A stretch of DNA of 23,459 nt, from positions 1 to 23,459 of IMG/VR virus record IMGVR_UViG_3300025767_000128; one strand, written 5' to 3'. Every line of letters begins with the position of its first letter. Positions within the stretch are counted from its first letter, which is position 1. The notes below the pieces were generated by a model, which saw only the letters and a program-made list of their open reading frames with translations, was not told the DNA's origin and did not search any database. Source of the stretch: a virus. Positions 1-8,564 of this stretch are shown in pieces. The position numbers and the translations under genes are program-made.

Positions 1-2
1 AG

Positions 3-467
3 ACTGTTCAATTTAGAGCAACAATAAGTGGATTGAGTGAAACACTTTCTCCATCGTGGGATAGTGGTAAGTTTATTGGTTCACCATTCAGTTACTACAC
101 ATATAGTGGTATTGAAAGAAGTGTTTCATTTAACTTTAAGGTATTTTCCTTAAATAAAGATGAACATAAGGTAGCATGGGATAAATTAAACTTTTTAACG
201 GGTTTAGTATATCCACAGGGATACTACGATTCATCAGCGGTAAAGCCACCATTCATTAGATTTACATTGGGTGATTTATACAAATCAAAAGCTGGATTCA
301 TTGACTCACTTTCACATACTTTTGATGATAACACTCCTTGGGAAATTGATGAAAAGGGATATCGTTTACCAATGATTATTGATGTTGCTGTAACCATTAA
401 ATTTGTTGAAAATAGAGGTCAAACAGCTGATAGAAAGTTCTACACATTCAAACCCCAAACATCGTAA
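3..467 (+). CDS. Baseplate / tail-tube-like protein, 5'-truncated by the window edge
   Basis: The frame is open to the left edge. A TTG at 33 could be read as a start, but the codons before it (reading TVQFRATISG) continue the same protein, so the true start lies outside. The visible part has a Ser/Tyr/aromatic-rich segment (FSYYTYSGIERS), then a hydrophobic 'FLTGLVYP' turn, then 'PPFIRFTLGDLY' and 'DNTPWE' near the C-terminus. Alternating beta-strand patterning of this kind is typical of tube-like domains in baseplate proteins of contractile tails (gp48/gp54- or Afp7-like), but I cannot place it in one family. The gp53-like gene starts 3 bases after its stop and a hub-like gene follows, which supports a baseplate role. 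Family assignment is inference. Confidence 0.55.
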   Translation, partial: TVQFRATISGLSETLSPSWDSGKFIGSPFSYYTYSGIERSVSFNFKVFSLNKDEHKVAWDKLNFLTGLVYPQGYYDSSAVKPPFIRFTLGDLYKSKAGFIDSLSHTFDDNTPWEIDEKGYRLPMIIDVAVTIKFVENRGQTADRKFYTFKPQTS

Positions 468-470
468 GAT

Positions 471-761
471 ATGGCAAGTAGATACGAAAATAACGAAGTA
501 AAGGTAACCAACGATGGTAGAAGTGTATATCGTTCAAAGATATACCCTAACATTCCATTGAGGGATGATGATATCTATGTAGCAACCGAAACAGGTGATA
601 GATTAGATACACTTGCTTACCAATACTATGAAGATTCATCTCTTTGGTGGATTATCGCAGCAGCGAATAATATCCACAACGCTCCATTCGGATTAACGGA
701 TGGGACAATCCTACGAATCCCACAAAATTATATTGAAATAAATAACAATTTCAGAAAATAA
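471..761 (+). CDS. gp53-like baseplate wedge protein with LysM-type fold
   Basis: A 96-aa protein. The segment from about residue 39 to 89 has the LysM-like pattern found in T4 gp53 and related baseplate wedge proteins: 'GDRLDTLAYQYYEDSSLWW', then 'IIAAANNIHNA', then 'GTILRIPQ'. In phage tails this domain does not bind cell wall; it helps hold wedge and hub parts together. The N-terminal part ('SRYENNEVK') is polar and carries a 'YRSKIYPNIPLRDDD' segment common in this family. It sits 3 bases after the preceding baseplate gene and 3 bases before the hub-like gene, so the three are co-transcribed. The ATG at 471 follows the upstream stop directly and no Shine-Dalgarno is visible. Assignment to the gp53/LysM family is fairly secure from pattern and length. 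Confidence 0.7.
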   Translation: MASRYENNEVKVTNDGRSVYRSKIYPNIPLRDDDIYVATETGDRLDTLAYQYYEDSSLWWIIAAANNIHNAPFGLTDGTILRIPQNYIEINNNFRK

Positions 762-764
762 GTT

Positions 765-2969
765 ATGTCATCATTTCCAAATTTTTCAAATATAGCTGGA
801 TATATCCAAAATAAGATAACATCTAGAAAGGGTAGCAGTTATAATGTCTCAAAGTTAAATGCTTGGGTAAGAGTTACCTCTGGTACTGGGCCGGGTGGTA
901 TGGTATTACTATCCAATCCTAACTTTCAATTGTTTAAGGGGGCTGGTTCAAACGCAACTGGTTTATATGGAAATGATTCTCAATCTGGAACTGTTGGAAC
1001 AACTTGGAGTGGTGGGGCTATTAATGGTGGTGAAGGACAGGGTTATAGACCTTCTCCGATAGTTTCATCTTTGGAAATAGATGAAGGTGCTGGTGCATTA
1101 TCAAGAAAAGCATCATTTAGTATTACGGCTCACTCTAAAGAACAAATGGAAATACTAACTCAGTATTTTTTGGAACCGGGGTATTCGGTATTCCTTGAAT
1201 GGGGTTGGAATACTGCTGATGGTGTTAGTGGATTACAAGGATTAAATTCTACAAATATTTCAAACTTTCAATCATTTGTAAACACACAAAAAGCTAGAGA
1301 AACCGCAAAGGGTGATTATGATAATTACTTAGGATTTATGACCGGTGGTAGTGTTTCTTTGGATGGTGATAAATGGACAATAACTGTAAATTGTACTGGA
1401 TATGTAGAACTACCTGCTTATTTGGTATCAGCTGGTACTGGTGAATTATCGGATACTGGTGATGCTAAAGTAATTACGGCTCCTTTATATGGAACTCATG
1501 ACATTGAAGGAACATTCGATATAGGTAGGCAACGATTTATGAATATGTTTAATTTATTGCCTGAAACAAGACAAACATTTTTGGTAAAGGGATTAGAATC
1601 TGAACTTGGTGTATTGGAAAACTTTATTAATTTTGATACCGATGTTTCTGATAAAATTAATAAAGATGTCGGTAGCTTCATTTTTGGATTCTTCAGAGCG
1701 GATAAAGAGGTTGATGGTGAGAATGTGGAATTTCCAAATGGAACAAAAATAATTAGTGAGGATAAGTTTATCCGATTTTCTGCATTGATGCGAATATTCA
1801 ATCAAATTGGTGTTGATGGATATGAGATTGGTAAAAAGGGTAGTGGTAAAATTATTAAATTTGAAGTTAATACATCTGAGACTGTATGTTCTGCCTTTCC
1901 AAATATTTTTAGTATAGATTCATCTAAATTATTCATACCAAATCCAGAAACTCCTAGAATTAAATTAGGTGGTATTACTCATAAAGCATTAACTATCAAA
2001 GACCTCGTATCAAATAGTACCCCTTCTGATAATTCGATTGGTAACATTCATTTTCCAAATAAAAACCCATACAAATATCAACCAAAAGTTGGTAACCTTA
2101 TTGAAAAAAATGAAAAGCAGTGGGGGTATTTGAGTGATTTATATGTAAACTTTGATTTTGCAAAAAATATAATGGAAACTAAAAACTTTTTTGTAAGAGA
2201 TGCATTATATCAATTATTAAATGGGTTATCATCCGCAGTAAATGGTATGTGGGATTTTCAAATGGATGAATCTGAGGTGATTGACGGTGTAACTCAATTA
2301 AAAGTTTTTGAAATGAACTTAATCAATGGTGGACAAAATCCAACACCATATACATTTGATATGATTGGTGAAAAATCCGTTTTTATTGATGCATCATTAG
2401 ATTTGGATATTAGTAGTGATAAAATGAATCGAATTATCGGTTCTAGACTTGGGGCAGCATTAAATGGGGACACATCAAGAATACCAAAAACTTTATTTTC
2501 AAATAGAGAGGATTTATTGGGAGTTCGTCTAAAACCAAGTGAGGACTCGCCTGCACCACCTAAACTTACCGATGATGATAAAGAAGCATTAAAAGAGCAG
2601 AACTTAAACATTATTTTAGGTAAATCTAAATTCTTCCCAAAAATATCATTGGTAGATTATAGTAATGTAAGTGGTGATTTATATGATATATGTTATTTAG
2701 GAGCATTTAAGGATTCTACAATATTTTCATCATTAAAAAATGATTGGAATAACGCAGAATCAAAGTCAAAAACAGTATCCCCCCTAATGCCAATTAACTT
2801 TTCATTTAAGATACATGGTGTAAGTGGTATTAAAAGAGGTGATATGTTCAGAGTAAATGGTATACCTGATAGATACAACGATGGGTTTTTCCAAGTGTTA
2901 TCGGTTAAACACGCCTTAGATGGTATGATGTGGACAACTGAAGTAACTGGAGGATATAGACAAGCTTAA
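765..2969 (+). CDS. Large baseplate hub-like structural protein
   Basis: A 734-aa protein, the largest in the window. The last ~45 residues ('RGDMFRVNGIPDRYNDGFFQ' followed by a 'VLSVKHALDGMMWTTEV' strand) match the end of hub proteins of the gp27 / gpD 'late control' type, where a beta-barrel closes with 'F.V..V.H.ls...W.T....'. The N-terminal 100 residues are Gly/Ser/Asn-rich and probably flexible. Residues from about 105 on ('SSLEIDEGAGALSRKASFSI', 'FLEWGW') look like the first tube domain of a hub. The protein is longer than T4 gp27 (391 aa), so it may carry extra inserted domains. The start at 765 lies in a TAAGTTATG context. It follows the gp53-like gene and ends 2 bases before the next gene. 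The hub role is inferred from the C-terminal pattern and position. Confidence 0.6.
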   Translation: MSSFPNFSNIAGYIQNKITSRKGSSYNVSKLNAWVRVTSGTGPGGMVLLSNPNFQLFKGAGSNATGLYGNDSQSGTVGTTWSGGAINGGEGQGYRPSPIVSSLEIDEGAGALSRKASFSITAHSKEQMEILTQYFLEPGYSVFLEWGWNTADGVSGLQGLNSTNISNFQSFVNTQKARETAKGDYDNYLGFMTGGSVSLDGDKWTITVNCTGYVELPAYLVSAGTGELSDTGDAKVITAPLYGTHDIEGTFDIGRQRFMNMFNLLPETRQTFLVKGLESELGVLENFINFDTDVSDKINKDVGSFIFGFFRADKEVDGENVEFPNGTKIISEDKFIRFSALMRIFNQIGVDGYEIGKKGSGKIIKFEVNTSETVCSAFPNIFSIDSSKLFIPNPETPRIKLGGITHKALTIKDLVSNSTPSDNSIGNIHFPNKNPYKYQPKVGNLIEKNEKQWGYLSDLYVNFDFAKNIMETKNFFVRDALYQLLNGLSSAVNGMWDFQMDESEVIDGVTQLKVFEMNLINGGQNPTPYTFDMIGEKSVFIDASLDLDISSDKMNRIIGSRLGAALNGDTSRIPKTLFSNREDLLGVRLKPSEDSPAPPKLTDDDKEALKEQNLNIILGKSKFFPKISLVDYSNVSGDLYDICYLGAFKDSTIFSSLKNDWNNAESKSKTVSPLMPINFSFKIHGVSGIKRGDMFRVNGIPDRYNDGFFQVLSVKHALDGMMWTTEVTGGYRQA

Positions 2970-2971
2970 TT

Positions 2972-3325
2972 ATGGATATAGATAGATACAAATCAATTTC
3001 TAAAGCGGATACTGAATTCAAAGAAGTTAGTATTGTAGCTTATATTCCTACCCCAACTGAATTGGAATATAAGATGGGATATATCACACGCCATTTTGTC
3101 CAAAGTGCAAATGATAAAACCGCACCTATTTACGAAATTAGAAAAAAATCAATTTCTAAGTTTGCAAATAATTCATTGTATATCACAACATCAATGGATT
3201 GGAGAATAAAAGGACCGGTTGATGAAGTTAAGAAATCTAATTCGGCATCAATCCGAATTGCTTCTCAAATCATTCCAAAACTTTCACTATATCTTCCCAA
3301 TCTTTTACAATTCCATAAAAAATAA
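2972..3325 (+). CDS. Small unknown protein at the end of the baseplate operon
   Basis: A 117-aa protein I do not recognise. It is basic, lacks signal peptide and membrane segments, and has one Trp-containing segment ('ITTSMDWRIKGPVDEVKKSN') followed by a predicted amphipathic stretch and a basic tail (HKK). It starts 2 bases after the hub-like gene and is the last gene before a promoter, so it is most likely a minor tail or baseplate component, or an assembly factor. The start at 2972 (ATG) is the first in frame after the upstream stop. The -33 element of the following promoter begins right after its stop codon. Function is unassigned. Confidence 0.6.
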   Translation: MDIDRYKSISKADTEFKEVSIVAYIPTPTELEYKMGYITRHFVQSANDKTAPIYEIRKKSISKFANNSLYITTSMDWRIKGPVDEVKKSNSASIRIASQIIPKLSLYLPNLLQFHKK

Positions 3326-3357
3326 TTTGGATATGTAACAAATTTTTCTTATATTTG
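3326..3357 (+). promoter_or_regulatory. Bacteroidota-type promoter (P1) for the glycosyltransferase gene
   Basis: TTTG at 3326-3329 and TATATTTG at 3350-3357 with a 20-bp spacer, matching the Bacteroidota -33 / -7 (TTTG / TAnnTTTG) consensus. The spacer holds CAAA (TTTG..CAAA dyad) and a T-tract directly before the -7 box, as in the other eight promoters of this window. The ATG of the next gene is 20 bases downstream. Confidence 0.8.
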
Positions 3358-3377
3358 TTAATTGTAAATTTACTTAA

Positions 3378-4346
3378 ATGAAGGTTACTGTTGTATTAAG
3401 AACTTATAGGAGGCAAGATTTTCTAAAGCAAGCACTTGCATCCATCCATCTTCAAACTCACAAAGATTGGGAATTACTTATTTTCGATGATGCTGGTTTA
3501 TCGGAAAATTTGGAGATTTATAAAAAGTTCAAAGAACAACACCCAAACAATAGGGTAGTTTATCTAACATCAGCAACTCCACATGATATGTACAAACAAT
3601 CTTGGAAACTTGGGATACAATTATCTCAAGGTGATTTGTTTGTAAGATTGGATGATGATGATTTATTCTCAGTAGATACATTGGAGTATCTATCTAACAC
3701 CTACGAACAACACCCTGATTTAGATTTTTCATATGGTTCATCCATATTTTTTGGAGAAGAGGGATTGAGAGATATTATCCAAACTCAGACTCCATTGGAC
3801 CCACCAAAGACCAGAGATACTTGGACAGCATATACAATTCCAAATAATCACCCTTGGACTCACCCTTGGAGTTTTACACATGATTATTACGATGAACCAC
3901 AACACTACACTTCAATCATCCATTGTAGTAAGGCAAATCATATGTGTAGTTTCCACGCCTATGCTATCCGAATCAAATCCGCACTTAAAGTTATTAACGA
4001 ATTTGAAATCGTATCAAACTTTGTGGATGATTTGGAAATGATGGGTAGTTTGGAGTATTTGGGGCTAACCCATACTTCACTCAAACGAATTCTGACTTAT
4101 GTAAGGGTTCACAATACTGGAAGATTGACTGATAGTTCGACTAAAATTGGTGGTAGAAACTTATTTGAAGATATCCTACACATTAGAGACAAAGTAGAAT
4201 ACTTACGAACTGAAGATTTCAAAACATCAGTATATCAATCACCAATAGAAGGTAATGTAAATGAGGGAGTTGTATCAACGCATCATATGACTTACTTTAA
4301 TGAGTATAGGAACCAAATCAACAAAGTAGCTCAACAATTTGGATAA
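3378..4346 (+). CDS. Family 2 glycosyltransferase (GT-A fold)
   Basis: A 322-aa protein with a GT2 N-terminal Rossmann-like half: 'VTVVLRTYRR' at the start, 'SIHLQTHKDWELLIFDDAG' with acidic pair D37-D38 (nucleotide-sugar binding), and 'GDLFVRLDDDDLF' with D92-D95 as the metal-binding DxD region. The C-terminal half (His/Trp-rich 'NNHPWTHPWSFTHDYYD', about residues 155-175) is probably acceptor-specific. GT2 enzymes transfer a sugar from a nucleotide-sugar donor. In phages they glycosylate modified DNA bases or host surface glycans or virion proteins; which one applies here is not visible. It has its own promoter, and the next promoter overlaps its stop codon (TTTGGATAA), so it is a monocistronic cassette set among virion genes. 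The family assignment is secure, the substrate unknown. Confidence 0.85.
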   Translation: MKVTVVLRTYRRQDFLKQALASIHLQTHKDWELLIFDDAGLSENLEIYKKFKEQHPNNRVVYLTSATPHDMYKQSWKLGIQLSQGDLFVRLDDDDLFSVDTLEYLSNTYEQHPDLDFSYGSSIFFGEEGLRDIIQTQTPLDPPKTRDTWTAYTIPNNHPWTHPWSFTHDYYDEPQHYTSIIHCSKANHMCSFHAYAIRIKSALKVINEFEIVSNFVDDLEMMGSLEYLGLTHTSLKRILTYVRVHNTGRLTDSSTKIGGRNLFEDILHIRDKVEYLRTEDFKTSVYQSPIEGNVNEGVVSTHHMTYFNEYRNQINKVAQQFG

Positions 4347-4369
4347 TTCAAATAATTTTCTTATCTTTG
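4338..4369 (+). promoter_or_regulatory. Bacteroidota-type promoter (P2) for the polymerase gene, near-leaderless
   Basis: TTTG 4338-4341, 20-bp spacer, TATCTTTG 4362-4369. The -33 box overlaps the last codon and stop (TAA 4344-4346) of the glycosyltransferase. Only 4 bases separate the -7 box from the ATG at 4374, so the transcript should begin at or within a few bases of the start codon. Confidence 0.85.
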
Positions 4370-4373
4370 TGAA

Positions 4374-5642
4374 ATGATAATAGTAGAGTCTAACAAAGAG
4401 CGGGAAGAATTCTTACAACGATGGAACAACGAGCCATCGGTTATCATTCCTATATGGTCTGATTTGGAGAAGCATCCAATGAACAATGAACTTTCGTTTT
4501 TGTTCGTTATGATGGGAAAATACAACTTTATACTCATATACAACCATATTGATGGAAAATCCCATCATTTAGACCTTACCACATCCGAACAACCGAAATG
4601 GGTGTGGAATAAGAAAGGATTTCTACAAATGGATACAAAGATACAAAATCTTTTTGATATATCCACATACACCTTCTTTGATGAGAATCGCTTGTTGGAC
4701 TTCAAACCCGAAGAACAACCTTTCATCACACATTATACCCGAATGGGTATAAGAGAGAACTTAGGTAAGATAGCACCTTTAATGAAATGGGGTGAGTACC
4801 TAACTTCTTTTGTGAATTCCTTTGAACTTCCTACTCCTAATAGTAGTTGGATGAATAACGATGTAATCCCTATCCTTTCAGATATTGAACGATATGGGGT
4901 TCGAGTCGATGGGGAAAAATTTTTAGATAGATATCCACAAGCCACCAAGCACCTATCCAATAACACCTTATACACCGAATACAACCCATACACCATTACC
5001 TCCCGTCCCTCCAATCGATTTGGTGGTATCAACTTTAGTGCCCTAAACAAAAAGGATGGAACGAGAGAAGTGTTTATTCCCAAACCCAACCACATATTCC
5101 TACAAATGGATTATGATGCATATCACCCTCGAATCATTGGAAAGATTGTTCACTATCCATTACCAACCACTTCGGTTCACCAATGGTTAGCGGACCAATA
5201 CGGAGTTCCTTACGATGAATCCAAAGGAATCACCTTCCAATTACTTTATGGTGGGATACCCGAAGAGTTCGACTCTATTCCTTATTATAAGAAGGTTAGA
5301 GAGTACATTGAGAAGTTGTGGGAGAACGCATCCCAAAGAGGATATACAAACACCTTATATCGTAATATCCCCCTCTCTTCGATTGAGGATGTGAATCCAC
5401 AAAAGTTATTTAACTATCTTCTCCAAGCAACTGAAACTGAGTTGAATATAAGAACGATGAAGAGAGTGTTGGAGTTTATTGAACAAACCGACATTGAATT
5501 GACCTTATACACTTATGATTCGTTTTTGTTCTCCTTCCCATTGGATGCACCTAAAGAACACGCTAAAAAATTGAAAGAATTGATTGAAGAGGGTGGATTC
5601 CCTATTAAAGCAAGTTGGGGAACGGATTATGGAAAACTTTAA
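4374..5642 (+). CDS. Compact, divergent family A (PolA-like) DNA polymerase
   Basis: A 422-aa protein with the three polymerase motifs of family A. Before motif A is 'TSRPSNRFGGINF' and 'DGTREVF', like the template-binding region of Pol I. Motif A is M245-D246-Y-D-A-Y-H251-P-R253; D246 fits catalytic Asp705 of E. coli Pol I, but the Glu710 position is His251. Motif B has K284-x3-F288-x3-Y292-G293, matching K758/F762/Y766; the usual upstream Arg is Tyr280. Motif C is 'YTYDSF' with D382, in place of HDE. The first ~160 residues ('WSDLEKHP..') may be a remnant of the 3'-5' exonuclease domain, with no convincing catalytic set. It is shorter than the Klenow fragment (~600 aa). It could be the replicative polymerase or an accessory enzyme; T4-like phages normally use family B. 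It has its own promoter (P2). Confidence 0.75.
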   Translation: MIIVESNKEREEFLQRWNNEPSVIIPIWSDLEKHPMNNELSFLFVMMGKYNFILIYNHIDGKSHHLDLTTSEQPKWVWNKKGFLQMDTKIQNLFDISTYTFFDENRLLDFKPEEQPFITHYTRMGIRENLGKIAPLMKWGEYLTSFVNSFELPTPNSSWMNNDVIPILSDIERYGVRVDGEKFLDRYPQATKHLSNNTLYTEYNPYTITSRPSNRFGGINFSALNKKDGTREVFIPKPNHIFLQMDYDAYHPRIIGKIVHYPLPTTSVHQWLADQYGVPYDESKGITFQLLYGGIPEEFDSIPYYKKVREYIEKLWENASQRGYTNTLYRNIPLSSIEDVNPQKLFNYLLQATETELNIRTMKRVLEFIEQTDIELTLYTYDSFLFSFPLDAPKEHAKKLKELIEEGGFPIKASWGTDYGKL

Positions 5643-5650
5643 TATTTATA
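5643..5650 (+). promoter_or_regulatory. TATTTATA box, possible phage late promoter element
   Basis: TATTTATA directly after the polymerase stop codon and 24 bases before the ATG at 5675. The same octamer occurs at 8565-8572 and 10605-10612, each time in the short gap before a gene. A-T-rich octamers act as late promoters in T4-like phages (TATAAATA), but this is the reverse complement of that box, so function is uncertain. It is followed by an inverted repeat (A5650-T5656 with A5668-T5674) ending at the start codon. Confidence 0.35.
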
Positions 5651-5674
5651 GAATATCACCAATGAGAATATTCT
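5650..5674 (+). repeat. 7-bp inverted repeat ending at a start codon
   Basis: AGAATAT (5650-5656) and ATATTCT (5668-5674) can pair as a hairpin with an 11-base loop. Its 3' arm ends on the base before the ATG at 5675, where it could hinder or time ribosome entry. The stem is A-T rich and weak, so it may be chance. Confidence 0.35.
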
Positions 5675-6433
5675 ATGCTATTAAAAGATATACTTTTAGA
5701 AGGAATGTACGATAAATTAGTTGGACAAATCAACAAAGATGTGTTCCGAACTATCAAATCTGCTATGAATGGTAGTGGAACGCAAGAGAAGCCAAAGAAG
5801 TACAAAGGTTATGAGGTTCGTAAAGACCCTATACCAACTACTAAGATTGGTGATTTGTTAAATTCTGAAAAAGGATATCTTTATGTAGGTGAATACAATG
5901 ATTCAGTAAGTGGAGTGGAAACCGAAGTTCAGGTTAAGTTTGCAGTAACCGAAGATGGTGTACAAACTGGTAAATTCTACATCGATGGTTCTGCGGAAGC
6001 TGATGAAGATTATCCATCAATTGAAGTTCAGATTGCAATTCACCCAAATGATGGTGAAAAGATATTTTCTAAAATCCAACCAGTGTTGAGAGATTTGATA
6101 AGACACGAAATCGAACACTTAACTCACGGAAACAAATCAGCATCAGCCAAATACTCCAAAATTATGAGAGGTGATTTGGCAATGAGAAGAAAGATTAAGA
6201 GTAATCCTGAATTATTCTACAAATACTTCCTATTACCTAAAGAAGTAGATGCAAATATCCACGGATTGTATTCGAAAGCTAAAACAATGAAACAACCTTA
6301 CCAAAAGGTGGTGAATGATTATTTGAAATCATTAGTGGATGATGAAATTATCACTCCTAAGAATAAAGATTTAATCTATAAAACTTGGAAACAAAGAATT
6401 CCTAAAATCGGAGGGATTCCAAACCTAAAGTAA
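5675..6433 (+). CDS. Zinc metallopeptidase-like protein (HExxH), probably virion-associated
   Basis: A 252-aa protein with 'RHEIEHLTHG': H144-E145-I-E-H148 is a complete HExxH zinc motif, with a further His at 151. No third ligand is certain; acidic residues downstream (e.g. 'LPKEVDANIHG') are candidates. The N-terminus 'LLKDILLEGMYDKLV' resembles a short leader-like segment that recurs in uncharacterised proteins of marine myoviruses. The C-terminal half is Lys-rich and helical. The gene lies 1 base before a 701-aa protein of the same block, so the two are likely made together. Possible roles are prohead maturation, cargo processing or cell-wall/host-protein cleavage. The motif is seen; activity and substrate are inference. 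Confidence 0.6.
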   Translation: MLLKDILLEGMYDKLVGQINKDVFRTIKSAMNGSGTQEKPKKYKGYEVRKDPIPTTKIGDLLNSEKGYLYVGEYNDSVSGVETEVQVKFAVTEDGVQTGKFYIDGSAEADEDYPSIEVQIAIHPNDGEKIFSKIQPVLRDLIRHEIEHLTHGNKSASAKYSKIMRGDLAMRRKIKSNPELFYKYFLLPKEVDANIHGLYSKAKTMKQPYQKVVNDYLKSLVDDEIITPKNKDLIYKTWKQRIPKIGGIPNLK

Positions 6434-6434
6434 T

Positions 6435-8540
6435 ATGAACAAAAACGAATTTATACAAGAACTACTAATAGAGTTATCGTATCGTTCAGATGAGGGGTAT
6501 CCTATCTTAACGAAAGGAACTCATATTTCTATTCTTTCTGAAATTTTGGATGAGTGGGGATACTCTGATATTAAAAATGAACTAATCAATAACTTATTAG
6601 AAGCCGAAGGTGAAAGTTCCGAAGAAGATAAGAAATATAAAGGTATTGGTGGACAACCTCCGATGTATGTAAAAGCTGGTGAGTATCAAAAGTGGCAATC
6701 AAACCCAGATGGATTCTCAGGACAAAGATTTAAGAAAACAGAAACCGGAAAGTATGTATCGGTAGATGGTGATGGTGAAGGTGGTGAAGCAGAAGGACCT
6801 AAAGTAAACATTTTTGATAAAGATTATGATGCTCCGGATATTAAGAAAAAGGATGATACCCAAACTCCAGTTGGTAATGATGTATTCACCAAATTATCTG
6901 AAGATAATGTAAAAACTCAGAATAGTTTCATAAAGAACGGATTCAAATCGGGAGCTGCTCCAGGTAATGCTGGTTCAATGTACAATGAGATTATGAGTAG
7001 TAGAGTTTCTGAGTATTTCTTACAAAATCCAACCGCTACTGAGCAAGATGCTTACAATCACATCAAACAATTGGAAGATGGTGGTGAGTTGGCACAACAA
7101 AATAACAAATCAACAAATAGACCAGGTAGAATTACCGCAAACGATACAAAACCATACGAAGGTAATGGTGATAGTAACGAATTAATTGCAAAACGATTAA
7201 TCGCAATCCGTTCTGCTAAAAGAAAAGCGGAAAAGGTAGATATTGCTAATAGTAAGTTAGGTTGGGAAAATACCAAAACCTTAAACTTCTTTGGTGATAC
7301 TAAAGGATTGAAAGCGATGAGTAAATCGGTAGAATCTGCTAGTGGTATTGTTGACCAAAACGGAAATCCAATCTCTAAAGAAGAAGCATTGGAATTGGTA
7401 AAAACATCAGGTGGTGGTGAGAATCCATCGGATACTGGAACTGTAATTATCAACAACAATACAGGTGTAATTACAATGTTATTCCATTCTGATAAAGATT
7501 CAACTGCTGCATTAATTGCACAATCTACTTTTGGGGCAGAGGTTGAGCAGGGTGAGAAAAATATCGATAAGTTAGTATCTGATGGTAGATTGACAGCTGA
7601 ACAAGCACAAAATATTAAAGAAACGAGAAAAGGGTATGCTAGACGAGTTGAAGCAACCGAAAATAAGTTAAACGATGTAACCTCATCCCCAGCTAAATTC
7701 CTAAGAGATGGGATTGGTAATACTATCCAATCATCACAAGCGGTAAATCTCCTAAAGAACGCATCAGCTGGAGCAGACCGAGCAAAATATTGGAAATCTC
7801 AAGTTGAAAAGAGATTCTCAAATCCAAACCTATTATTACCACCAAAAGATGGTGAACCTCGTAAGAGAGTTTCAGATTATTTACCTGAGGGTGTAACCGA
7901 ACCAAATGATGAACAAATGGTGGAAGCATATATTAAATGGTGTTCGGATGATAGTTGGGGTAAATCAGAGGAATCTCTTCCAAAGAACGACCAGAAGTTA
8001 ATCAACGATATGAATACCAACTTTGGTGGACCGGATGTATTGCAAGAAATTGATAAAATCAGACGAGAAACCATTGAGATTCAAGAACAAATGATTAAAG
8101 AGTTGGATTCGCAAACTCAAATTGAAATTGACGGAAAATCTATCGGATTGGGAACTTACTTAGAAGCTCAAAACATTTGGGAAAAAGGACACTTTACTGC
8201 AATTAACGCTGATAGGGGTGTATTCAAATATGAGGGTATGTTTGAGGTAAATAATGGTGGTGTTCCAATCGGACCTGAAGAATTAAAAGGATGTGCTAAT
8301 ATTGAAGATGAGAATGATTTCATTTCTCACTTTGAAGTTGGGGCTGTTGAAGAAGTTTCTGGAAAAGAGGGTGGTGTAACTGGTTCTAAAAAGTTAGTTT
8401 ACGCTATTACTAAAAAAGGAAGTAGAATTCCAATTATGGAAAAAAGACAGCGTTCTAAGAATGGTATATTGGGTAGATTGAATTCAGTTTATGGGTGGAG
8501 TAAAGAAATGCAGAACTGTTTTGATTCAAAGTCTAAATAA
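6435..8540 (+). CDS. Large unknown protein, probable virion component
   Basis: A 701-aa protein that I cannot assign. The first ~60 residues form a helical, acidic domain ('FIQELLIELSYRSDEGYPIL'), separated by a charged linker ('EAEGESSEEDKKYKG') from 'GGQPPMYVKAGEYQKW' and an acidic Gly-rich linker (~residues 112-125). The middle holds 'SGAAPGNAGSMYNEIMSSRV' and 'GTVIINNNTGVITMLFHSDK', then a long helical, probably coiled-coil stretch (about 370-430), and a basic C-terminus with 'RQRSKNGILGRLNSVYGW'. Patterns like 'GAPGNAGS..NE.MS' occur in large uncharacterised proteins of marine myoviruses. No signal peptide or membrane segment is seen. It starts 1 base after the HExxH protein. Possible roles are a DNA-injected internal protein or a prohead core protein. 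Confidence 0.6.
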   Translation: MNKNEFIQELLIELSYRSDEGYPILTKGTHISILSEILDEWGYSDIKNELINNLLEAEGESSEEDKKYKGIGGQPPMYVKAGEYQKWQSNPDGFSGQRFKKTETGKYVSVDGDGEGGEAEGPKVNIFDKDYDAPDIKKKDDTQTPVGNDVFTKLSEDNVKTQNSFIKNGFKSGAAPGNAGSMYNEIMSSRVSEYFLQNPTATEQDAYNHIKQLEDGGELAQQNNKSTNRPGRITANDTKPYEGNGDSNELIAKRLIAIRSAKRKAEKVDIANSKLGWENTKTLNFFGDTKGLKAMSKSVESASGIVDQNGNPISKEEALELVKTSGGGENPSDTGTVIINNNTGVITMLFHSDKDSTAALIAQSTFGAEVEQGEKNIDKLVSDGRLTAEQAQNIKETRKGYARRVEATENKLNDVTSSPAKFLRDGIGNTIQSSQAVNLLKNASAGADRAKYWKSQVEKRFSNPNLLLPPKDGEPRKRVSDYLPEGVTEPNDEQMVEAYIKWCSDDSWGKSEESLPKNDQKLINDMNTNFGGPDVLQEIDKIRRETIEIQEQMIKELDSQTQIEIDGKSIGLGTYLEAQNIWEKGHFTAINADRGVFKYEGMFEVNNGGVPIGPEELKGCANIEDENDFISHFEVGAVEEVSGKEGGVTGSKKLVYAITKKGSRIPIMEKRQRSKNGILGRLNSVYGWSKEMQNCFDSKSK

Positions 8541-8564
8541 TTAAACCTTTGAAAAATAAATTGA

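Noticed and set aside
33-35. TTG as the start codon of the first gene
   Set aside because: The frame is open to the window edge and the residues before it fit the same protein, so the gene is truncated rather than starting here.
4733-5095. 120-codon open frame on the - strand
   Set aside because: It lies inside the polymerase gene and has no recognisable domain or start signal.
7058-7459. 133-codon open frame on the - strand
   Set aside because: It is the shadow of the 701-aa gene; composition is Ser/Phe/Leu-rich as expected for antisense frames, with no promoter or motif.
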